DNA from: Flavobacterium sp. 5
GTDB taxonomy: Bacteria; Bacteroidota; Bacteroidia; Flavobacteriales; Flavobacteriaceae
Assembly: GCF_002813295.1 (NCBI RefSeq)
Contig: NZ_PHUE01000001.1
Location: forward strand, 372,001 to 436,000
DNA: 64,000 nt
Direction of reading: 5' to 3'
This document shows positions 53,370 through 60,586 of the stretch, one piece after another. Made by a program: the position numbers and the translations under genes. Positions within the stretch are counted from its first letter, which is position 1; each line of letters starts with the position of its first letter. The notes beneath the pieces were generated by a model. That model was not told the DNA's origin and ran no database searches. It saw only the letters and a list, made by a program, of their open reading frames with translations.

Positions 53370-53897
53370 ATGAGTAATAAAATTCAAATAGAGCAAGATT
53401 TCATAATTGATAAGTTAACTGATTCAATTTTAAATACTATTTCGGGAGACAGTTTTCAAACTGAAGTTAGCAGAATGACTACTGTAGACTTGAAAAATGT
53501 AACTAAAAAGAATGGATGGAATTTTGATTGGAAATCAGAGTTTAAAGATTTACAAAAAGAAGTTTATAAACTAACAATTGTAAATAACTCATCAATTTTA
53601 CAAGGTCTTTTAAGTATAACAATTGAACAAGACCACATTTATATGAATTTGCTTGAAAGTTCTCCATTCAATATTGGAAAATACAAACTTTACGAAGGTG
53701 TTGCGGGGAATTTAGTTGCTTATGCTTGTAAAGTTTCTTTCCAAAAAGGTTTTGATGGTTTTATTGCATTTACTGCAAAAACAAACTTGATAAAACATTA
53801 CGAAGAAAATTTAGGAGCTTATCATTTTAAAAATCAAAGAATGATTATTGAAACTGAATCAGCAAAAAAATTAGTTAAAAAATATTTTAAATCTTAA
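53370..53897 (+). CDS. GNAT-like protein of a two-gene module, paralogue 2
   Basis: 175 residues, clearly homologous along its length to the product of 23226-23756: shared DFIIDKLTDSI, GDSFQTEV, VTKKNGW.F.W..EF, EGVAGNLVAYACKVSFQKGFDG, LIKHYEENLGAYHF and MIIETESAKKLVKKYF. The last parts match a GNAT acetyltransferase fold. The small basic ORF after it is also conserved, so the pair moves as a unit. Confidence 0.68.
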   Translation: MSNKIQIEQDFIIDKLTDSILNTISGDSFQTEVSRMTTVDLKNVTKKNGWNFDWKSEFKDLQKEVYKLTIVNNSSILQGLLSITIEQDHIYMNLLESSPFNIGKYKLYEGVAGNLVAYACKVSFQKGFDGFIAFTAKTNLIKHYEENLGAYHFKNQRMIIETESAKKLVKKYFKS

Positions 53898-53901
53898 AGA
53901 T

Positions 53902-54063
53902 ATGAGCTTAATAAAAGAACCTAAAGGTGTAGATTTTATTATTCAAAGTCCTCCTTTAACAGAACAAGAAAGAAAAGAAATTAGTGATTTTATCGCAAGT
54001 AGAAAAACTAAAAAAATTGTTGCGAAAAGAACGCCTAAAGAAAAAGTAACGGTTAAAAAATAA
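53902..54063 (+). CDS. small Lys-rich partner protein, paralogue 2
   Basis: 53 residues. Layout PPLTEQERKEISDFIASRKTKK then basic tail KRTPKEKVTVKK; equivalent to 23759-23905 in position, size and charge pattern. Too short for the usual ORF cut-offs. Four bases after the GNAT-like gene. Confidence 0.68.
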   Translation: MSLIKEPKGVDFIIQSPPLTEQERKEISDFIASRKTKKIVAKRTPKEKVTVKK

Positions 54064-54071
54064 AGCTGATC

Positions 54072-54130
54072 TCACAACATAGGAGCCGTTACAAGAGATT
54101 TGGGCATTTGGCTGAATTTAAAGATGGTTT
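54072..54130 (+). repeat. attC site, subfamily A, left half with ATAGG spacer
   Basis: R'' CACACAAC-type, then ATAGG and AGCCGTTACAAGAG...; the loop stops at GATGGTTT where IS1182-side sequence begins. Right half deleted. Confidence 0.8.
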
Positions 54131-55962
54131 ATATTCAAAAAAATAGTGTAGTTTTATTCTCGAATTTTGGAACCAAATCATTCAAAATTTGGTGCAAAAA
54201 TGCGGGAAATAAAACGGCAAATTTAAAAACCAAAAAATTGCGCTAGAAACTTGAAACCGCCAAACCTCGTTTTTCACTTTATTTATTACAAAAAGGCATT
54301 ACTATACTTCTATAAATTCATTATAAAGCAAGCTTTTTTTTAAGAAGCAATTGACAACTGATTTTCAAAACGACTTATAAAAAGCTTAAAATAGGTTGTT
54401 TTAAAATCAAAACAACCTTTTATCTTGTAAGGTGAGTTCCATTTCTTGAGTTTGGCAATTAATTCTGGTACTCCCAAAATATTTATACTGCGTTTGATGT
54501 TGTACACCAGCATTATTAAACTGTGTTCACCATTTACTTTTTCGAGTCCCATTAAATTAGTATGATTATAACCCCATTGCCGTTTGATTGTCCCAAAGAT
54601 ATGCTCATTTATTTCTTGGCGTTTGCGGTACAATTGCTGGTTTTCTTGATATCGTTTATTGTTTTCTTCAACAGCATCGGCATACTGGCTTCTGTCAATT
54701 TCTCGTCCGTCTTTTCGGTTAGTACAAAGTGATTTTACAAGACATTCTTTGCAAGCTGAAGTGCGGTATTTTTTAAATTGATAACTATCTTTTTCATTAC
54801 TTTTCTTATGCCAGCTTCCTGTAGTTTTTAAGCTTACGCCTTGAGGACAAGTATAGCTGTCGTCATCTTTATTGTATTTAAATTTTGATACCAAATAATC
54901 AGGCAGGGTGCCGTTTTCATTACTTCTCCCTTGTTCAGGATGCGCCACAATAGTGTTGATCTTTTCATTTTTACATTGGGTGATTTCCCGACCATTATGA
55001 TAGCCTTTGTCTACCAAAACTGTAAAGGTTTCTACCGATAAGTTTTCTTTTGCTTCGAGTACAATAGCAGTCAAAGCATTGCGATCATTGCGATTAATAG
55101 TATGTGTAGCAACCACCAAATTATGCTTGGCATCAACCGCAGCTTGAATATTATAACTTACTTCCACGACTTGTCCTTGAACCAAAAGTGCTCGTGAGTC
55201 TTCATCAGTAGTGCTAATTTGTGGTTCTCCACTACTTTGAAGCTTTTTTTCTAGGAGTTCGTAGCGGATTTTATTCTTTTTTAATCGTTCTATCTTTTCT
55301 TGAATTTTGGTAATGCCACTATTGTTTTCCTGTTGGTCATTTTTATCTAATTCATCTAAATATTGTTGTACTTTTTCTTCAATATAAGCCAAGTGTTTAT
55401 CTATCTTCTTTTGATTGAAATTAGCCTTTTTACTGTTGTGAGCTCTGCTTTTAGTACCATCAATAGCAATGGTTTCTCCTGCAATCAAGTCAGCATCTTT
55501 TAAAAATGAAACAAAGAGTTTAAACAACTTTTTAAGTCCTATTGAATTCTGTTTTCTAAAATTGGAAATACTGTGATAATTAGGAACTATTCCACATAAA
55601 AGCCATTGTAATTCTATATTACGAACGCATTCCTTTTCTAGCTTTCTAGAACTTCTAAGTCCATTTAAATAACCGTATAAATAGATTTTAAGAAACACTG
55701 TGGTGTCAAAGCTCGGACGACCTTCACTTTTAATAGTTTGGACAGAAAACCCTAAAGAATTCAACTCTAGAATTTCTACAAAAAAATCTATAAAACGAAT
55801 AGGATTATCTAAAGAAATAGTGTCTTCTAAACTCGAAAAACACATTTGATTACGTGGAATTCCTGTGACATGTTGCATACTTAAAAATACAACTTTTCTT
55901 ATCGTGATACAATTCTTTTGTTATATTTGAAGAATAACAAACGGAGGGTTTTTCACAGACTG
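54131..55962 (-). mobile_element. IS1182-family element, left end missing
   Basis: Right terminus TTTTTCACAGACTG abuts ACGT (55963-55966) and the R' of an attC (GTTAGTG). The left terminus is not found at 54131 and no second ACGT lies there, so element or neighbour sequence was deleted. 54131-54339 has no gene. Confidence 0.7.
54340..55878 (-). CDS. IS1182-family transposase
   Basis: 512 residues, full length for the family. DUF772-like N terminus (RFIDFFVEILEL, GRPSFDTTVFLKIYLYGYLNGLRSSRKLE), DDE strands AIDGTKSRAHNSKKANF, TVLVDKGYHNGREI, and EENNKRYQENQQLYRKRQEINEHIFGTIKRQWGYNH. A Cys cluster CKECLVKSLC is typical. Intact, so possibly able to act on the 109-bp derivative. Confidence 0.93.
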   Translation of the reverse strand: MQHVTGIPRNQMCFSSLEDTISLDNPIRFIDFFVEILELNSLGFSVQTIKSEGRPSFDTTVFLKIYLYGYLNGLRSSRKLEKECVRNIELQWLLCGIVPNYHSISNFRKQNSIGLKKLFKLFVSFLKDADLIAGETIAIDGTKSRAHNSKKANFNQKKIDKHLAYIEEKVQQYLDELDKNDQQENNSGITKIQEKIERLKKNKIRYELLEKKLQSSGEPQISTTDEDSRALLVQGQVVEVSYNIQAAVDAKHNLVVATHTINRNDRNALTAIVLEAKENLSVETFTVLVDKGYHNGREITQCKNEKINTIVAHPEQGRSNENGTLPDYLVSKFKYNKDDDSYTCPQGVSLKTTGSWHKKSNEKDSYQFKKYRTSACKECLVKSLCTNRKDGREIDRSQYADAVEENNKRYQENQQLYRKRQEINEHIFGTIKRQWGYNHTNLMGLEKVNGEHSLIMLVYNIKRSINILGVPELIAKLKKWNSPYKIKGCFDFKTTYFKLFISRFENQLSIAS

Positions 55963-56177
55963 ACGTTAGTGGTCATGCTAAATTGGTATCACAGCTTAAA
56001 ATAAACTTTTTTCCCCAGAAAAATTCTAAGGTAAAAGCGTAAAAATTAGAAATTAGCTATTGAAAGTTGGGATTTAACAACAGAAACTTGAAAAATGCAA
56101 TCTAAAATAGAAGCATAAAAAGTTTTAAACTCTATATCCAATTGCAATGAAATATATAATTGTCATTTTTTAGCATA
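55963..56177 (+). repeat. last R' box and distal end of the array
   Basis: GTTAGTG at 55965 is the last recognisable attC box. It is followed by fading repeat units (AGAAATTAGCTATTGAAAGTTGGG, AGAAACTTGAAAAATGC split over 56,030-56,110) without a closing attC. This is the junction with the ordinary chromosome; no gene seen. Confidence 0.55.
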
Positions 56178-56918
56178 ATGAAGAAATTAAACCCTTCGAT
56201 TAAGCATCATTTACTGATAGGAATCTCCATTAGTATCTGGCTTTTCATTTTCGCATTTTTTATAAGGCCATTTGATGATGGGACTATAAATTCTAAAATG
56301 TGGCTTTTTATAAGTGTTGGATTTAGTATGATTGCTTTTCTATGTTACGGAATACTTACTATAATTCAAAAAAGTGTGTATCAAAAAGTGTCCAAATGGA
56401 ATTTGGGTTTTGAAATAGCTAGTCTTCTATTTTTTCACTTACTTTTTTTAATAAGTACCTATATTTTTTATAAATCTCCCATACTAAATGGAGGATATAT
56501 ATTTTTTCAATTTTTAAGAATAATAATTCTTAAATCAGCTTTGATTTCAACTCCTATAATACTATTAGCCAGAGCTTATTCAATTAAACTGATTCCTGCA
56601 ACACAAAATCATATAGCGATTCGAGGTGAAAATAAATTAGATATTTTACAAATAAGAAAAGCTGACTTGGTGTGTGTCTCAAATTCGCAAAATTATGTCG
56701 AGATATTCTATATGGAACAGAGCCGACTAAAAACAAAATTAATTCGGAGTACGCTTAAAAAAGTGCAACATGATTTTGACTTTTTAATTCAAATTCATCG
56801 GTCACATTTAATAAATCCATCCCATTTTAAGGCTTGGAAAAATCAAGACACCATTTTTCTTACTCAAATGGAACTACCAGTTTCTAAAAATTATAAAGAG
56901 CAATTATTGGCTTTGTAA
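56178..56918 (+). CDS. membrane-anchored LytTR transcription regulator
   Basis: 246 residues from ATG 56178 (TTG 56160 also in frame). Four spans in the first 140 residues (LLIGISISIWLFIFAFFI, LFISVGFSMIAFLCYGIL, ASLLFFHLLFLISTYIFY, ALISTPIILLARAY), then a LytTR DNA-binding domain: KADLVCVSNSQNYVEIFYM, RSTLKKVQHDFDFLIQIHRSHLINP, and the closing LPVSKNYKEQL. Lacks a receiver domain, as in many Bacteroidota LytTR proteins. First chromosomal gene beyond the array. Confidence 0.9.
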   Translation: MKKLNPSIKHHLLIGISISIWLFIFAFFIRPFDDGTINSKMWLFISVGFSMIAFLCYGILTIIQKSVYQKVSKWNLGFEIASLLFFHLLFLISTYIFYKSPILNGGYIFFQFLRIIILKSALISTPIILLARAYSIKLIPATQNHIAIRGENKLDILQIRKADLVCVSNSQNYVEIFYMEQSRLKTKLIRSTLKKVQHDFDFLIQIHRSHLINPSHFKAWKNQDTIFLTQMELPVSKNYKEQLLAL

Positions 56919-57024
56919 TTTTTCGTCCCTAAAACGCCCTGTTTCATACCTAATCTCTCTTTACAAGCTGAATCAAAGTGTGTTTGAGTTTATTTTTGTT
57001 TCATCAATTCAAAATAAATACTTT

Positions 57025-58542
57025 ATGAAAAAACGATGGGGTAAGAGATTTCTATATACGATTATGATAATTATAGTCGTTTTTATTGGCGTTTTCATGT
57101 GGGCAGATCATGAATTATATAAAGTCTTGGGTAGCTCAACTAAGACTATAAATATTGCCTCTATTGTTAAACAATCCAAAACAATTCAAATAAAAAATAC
57201 TAATGTTCTTTCAGAAGATTGCAACCATTTTATAAAAAATCAAGATGTAATTATTAAAGATGGTATAATCATTACAATAGGCAAAAATCAACTACTGGAT
57301 AGTTCATCTGCTATTATTGATGGCACAAAAAAATATTTAATCCCAGGTCTTATAGATTCTCACGTTCATGTAAAAGAAAGTGAGAATGATTTATTTTTAT
57401 ATTTAGTCAATGGTGTTACCTCCATTAGAGAAATGGCTGGAAGGCCTGTTGCTTTAGTATGGAGGAAATCAATCCAAAAAAATGGCATAGGTCCAAGAAT
57501 GTTTATTGCTTCTCCACCAATATTTAGTGAGAGTGGATTAATGGGCTATTATTATAGTTGGACTAGGCAATCGATCAATTATTCTAATAAAAATGATGCA
57601 AAAAAAGCAATTCAGAAAATAAAAGAACAAGGCTATGATGCTATTAAAATGTACGGCTTTGTAAATCCAGAGATATTTAAAACAACCGTAGAGATTGCTA
57701 AAAGTTATAATCTTCCTGTTATTGGTCATATCCCATTAGTAAATTTGGAAACTTTTTATCAATCTGGTCAAATCGAGGTTGCTCATGTTGAAGAAATAAT
57801 CGTAAAAACAATTGATGATTTTGGAGAATCAATAGCTCAAAACCCAGAAGAATATCTCAAATATTTAAAAGCTCGTTCTGGGCAGATTGCAAAAAAACTA
57901 AAAGAGAATAACATTAGTGTTACCTCCACTGTTTGGTTGTGTGAAAGTTTTTTGAACCAACGCTTTAATTTAAAGTCTAAACTAAAAGAAATAGAATTAA
58001 AATATGCTAATCCAAAAATTATTGAAGGAACGCCATTATACAAATTAGGTTGGTTACCAGGCACCAATGGATATGAATATGATGGCAAAAATGAACCTAA
58101 TGCCATGAAATTATCAATGACTTTTTGGAAAACATATGTACAAACTATTCATATCATGACAAAAGCATTGGTTGATAATAAAGTTACCATTATGGCTGGA
58201 ACGGATGCCAATGTAGCTACAGTTGTTCCAGGGTTTTCTCTACATAATGAATTAGAGTCTTTATCTAAATCTGGAATGACAAACTCACAAGCACTGTACT
58301 CGGCAACAGTTGCACCAAGTAATTGGATGAAAAGCAATACTGGAAAAATAAAAAAAGGATATAATTCCGATTTAATACTACTTACAAGAAATCCATTAGA
58401 AAACATTAAAAATACAAAGACTATCGAATATGTGTTTTTTGGCAAATATATGATCGATAAAAAACAAATCATGACCATTTTGAAAGCCATAGAAGATGCA
58501 AATAATAAAAATAGAAGCATACAAATTGATCAATACTTATGA
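57025..58542 (+). CDS. membrane-anchored amidohydrolase
   Basis: 505 residues from ATG 57025. N-terminal span LYTIMIIIVVFIGVFMW anchors it. Amidohydrolase metal site: His113 and His115 (DSHVHVK), Lys208 (IKMYGF), His235 (IGHIP), His254 (VAHVEE) and Asp394 (AGTDANV), the imidazolonepropionase-like/prolidase-like set. The substrate is not determinable; such enzymes hydrolyse amide, ester or P-ester bonds. Follows the regulator gene by about 100 bases, same direction. Confidence 0.9.
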   Translation: MKKRWGKRFLYTIMIIIVVFIGVFMWADHELYKVLGSSTKTINIASIVKQSKTIQIKNTNVLSEDCNHFIKNQDVIIKDGIIITIGKNQLLDSSSAIIDGTKKYLIPGLIDSHVHVKESENDLFLYLVNGVTSIREMAGRPVALVWRKSIQKNGIGPRMFIASPPIFSESGLMGYYYSWTRQSINYSNKNDAKKAIQKIKEQGYDAIKMYGFVNPEIFKTTVEIAKSYNLPVIGHIPLVNLETFYQSGQIEVAHVEEIIVKTIDDFGESIAQNPEEYLKYLKARSGQIAKKLKENNISVTSTVWLCESFLNQRFNLKSKLKEIELKYANPKIIEGTPLYKLGWLPGTNGYEYDGKNEPNAMKLSMTFWKTYVQTIHIMTKALVDNKVTIMAGTDANVATVVPGFSLHNELESLSKSGMTNSQALYSATVAPSNWMKSNTGKIKKGYNSDLILLTRNPLENIKNTKTIEYVFFGKYMIDKKQIMTILKAIEDANNKNRSIQIDQYL

Positions 58543-58646
58543 ATTACATACTGTATCTGAAAAGTAAAATAGCAAATGAACTTTTTAAAACAAACAATTT
58601 AATGATGCGCTTCTTATATTTGTGTAGCTAATTCAAAATTATAAAA

Positions 58647-59318
58647 GTGGCTGATAATAACCCTAATGTTGTTGGAAAAGGATTTGATCGTATTACAGTT
58701 GTATATGATGCTGTTGTATGTATTTCGTCATTCAATAGGATCAATAAAAGCCAGCTGGCATTTCTATCACATCTCTCTACCCAAAAAATGGGTTTAATAT
58801 TAGGTGGTGGTACGGGGTATTTTTTACAGAAAGTATTGGATAAAAATGAACAGATTCATATAACATATGTAGATGCTTCGGCAAAGATGATTGAGTATGC
58901 CCGAAAGCGTATCAAAAAGAACAGACCAAATGCTTTACACCGAGTAACGTTTATTTGTTCTGGTGTTGAAGATCTTGAGTGGCAAAATTACGACCTTATT
59001 GTCTGCAATTATATTTTAGATTTGTTTGATAACGCGTATGTACAAGTACTGGCTGAAAAGTTCAAAAAACATCTAACTACAAAAGGATTATTATATGTAA
59101 CTGACTTTCATATTGCAGAAACAAATGGCTTTATGAAATGGGGTACACAAACAGGCTTAAAAGTCTTATATACACTTTTCAGGTGGACCACTCAACTGCA
59201 AACAAAACAACTTCCTGAGACAGAAAGACTTTTGAAAGAACAAAGATTCGTTATTACACAATCAGAATATTTTTTGAATGGAATATTAGCTTGCCACTTA
59301 TACAAAAGGACTGATTAG
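58647..59318 (+). CDS. SAM-dependent methyltransferase
   Basis: 223 residues, GTG start. Class I fold: motif I GLILGGGTGYFLQ, acidic motif II YVDASAKMIEYARKR, motif III-IV NYDLIVCNYILDLF, then a C-terminal YVTDFHIAETNGF. Substrate unknown; the order resembles small-molecule methyltransferases. A flavobacterial promoter-like TATATTTG lies at about 58,616-58,623. Confidence 0.88.
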   Translation: MADNNPNVVGKGFDRITVVYDAVVCISSFNRINKSQLAFLSHLSTQKMGLILGGGTGYFLQKVLDKNEQIHITYVDASAKMIEYARKRIKKNRPNALHRVTFICSGVEDLEWQNYDLIVCNYILDLFDNAYVQVLAEKFKKHLTTKGLLYVTDFHIAETNGFMKWGTQTGLKVLYTLFRWTTQLQTKQLPETERLLKEQRFVITQSEYFLNGILACHLYKRTD

Positions 59319-59384
59319 AGAATAAGTATTTTTTTAATGAAGTTGAATTCCTTGTTCTCCCACTCTATCTTTAATTATCTTTAA

Positions 59385-60260
59385 TTATCTTGAATTAGGT
59401 AAAGGTACATACTCGGTTTCATTAGGAACTTTAGGAAACTTTTGATCAATCCAGTCTTGCTTTGCTTTTTCAATTATTGCTTTGTCCGAATGCACAAAAT
59501 TCCAATAAATAAAATGTTCTTCGGGAAAGGCTTGTCCTCCAAAAATATAAATGGTACTGTTCTCACTCATTTCAAACTGACAAAGACTGCTTTCTTTGGC
59601 AACCAAGATTTGTTTTGAAGTATAGGTATTTCCATCATTTTTGATTTCGCCTTCTAGTATATACAAAGCGCTTTCCCCAAAAAGATCTTTGCCTATATTG
59701 AGTGTCGCTGGGATTGTACTTTTAATTTCTATCAAGTACAAAGGACTATAAACTGGCACAGGTGACTTTTTTCCAAAAGCCTCGCCAGCAATAAGCTTTA
59801 TACTAACATTATCTTGTTCCCATTTTGGAATATCTTTAGCTTCAATATGTACAAACGAGGGTTCAATATTTTCCTTTTCTTTTGGTAATGCAACCCAAAT
59901 TTGTAAACCATGAAGACTTTTATCCGTCGTTCTTAAATACTCTGGTGTTCGCTCCGAATGTACTACTCCACTGCCTGCTGTCATCCAATTAACCGCGCCT
60001 GGTGTAATTTCCATTTCGGTCCCCACGCTGTCACGATGCATTATGGCTCCCTCAAACAAATACGTAAGTGTTGAAAGTCCAATGTGTGGATGCGGAGGCA
60101 CATCCAAATTTTGGTAATCTTTAAGTTTTGCTGGCCCCATGTGATCCAAAAACACAAAAGGTCCTACCGCGCGTTTTTCACGAAAAGGTAACAATCTACC
60201 CACAAGAAAATTTCCAATATCGGCAGCTCGTTCTTCTATGATTAATCCAATGTTTGACAT
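59385..60260 (-). CDS. pirin family protein
   Basis: 291 residues. Bicupin with the pirin signature: FVFLDHMGP, PPHPHIGLSTLTYLFEG (metal-binding His pair), MHRDSVG, PGAVNWMTAGSGVVHSE (further His and Glu). Binds Fe or another metal; some members are quercetinases or redox sensors. Transcribed towards the methyltransferase gene, convergent. Confidence 0.93.
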   Translation of the reverse strand: MSNIGLIIEERAADIGNFLVGRLLPFREKRAVGPFVFLDHMGPAKLKDYQNLDVPPHPHIGLSTLTYLFEGAIMHRDSVGTEMEITPGAVNWMTAGSGVVHSERTPEYLRTTDKSLHGLQIWVALPKEKENIEPSFVHIEAKDIPKWEQDNVSIKLIAGEAFGKKSPVPVYSPLYLIEIKSTIPATLNIGKDLFGESALYILEGEIKNDGNTYTSKQILVAKESSLCQFEMSENSTIYIFGGQAFPEEHFIYWNFVHSDKAIIEKAKQDWIDQKFPKVPNETEYVPLPNSR

Positions 60261-60400
60261 GTTTATAAAGTTTACATTATTGATGTTTAAAATACTATCT
60301 CACTACTTTCCAGAAAGAATAATCTAAATTAATTAAAAAAATGATAATTAAGGATTAATTGATCTATTCTAGTTAAGTTTCTTAATCGCCGTAAAGTTGC

Positions 60401-60488
60401 ATGAGGGATCGAAACGGCATCCTTTTATTTTCCTTCTTTAGGAAAATAAAAGATATAGTGAAGAGCCCGACCCTTGCGGTCATGCCCT
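60401..60488 (+). ncRNA. structured repeat element in a 325-bp intergenic region
   Basis: AGGGATCGAAACGGCATCC, then a perfect 11-bp hairpin TTTTATTTTCC/GGAAAATAAAA (60423-60451), then AGATATAGTGAAGAGCCCGA and CCCTTGCGGTCATGCCCT. I recall near-identical text as a recurrent element in flavobacterial genomes, possibly the Flavo-1 RNA motif; not verified. It lies between pirin and the ATPase gene (60261-60586), where nothing else but a promoter is expected. Confidence 0.5.
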
Positions 60489-60586
60489 AATTATAATTCT
60501 TCCAAAGTCTTGCAACTCTTTTACAAAAAAGTGTAACATATCTCAATAGTATCGCCTGAACTTTGTAGTATAAAAACACATTCAAA

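Noticed and set aside
54131..54339. Search for an IS1182 left terminal repeat at 54131
   Set aside because: No CAGTCTGTGAA-like sequence there; the left end seems deleted, so exact left boundary was set at the attC break.
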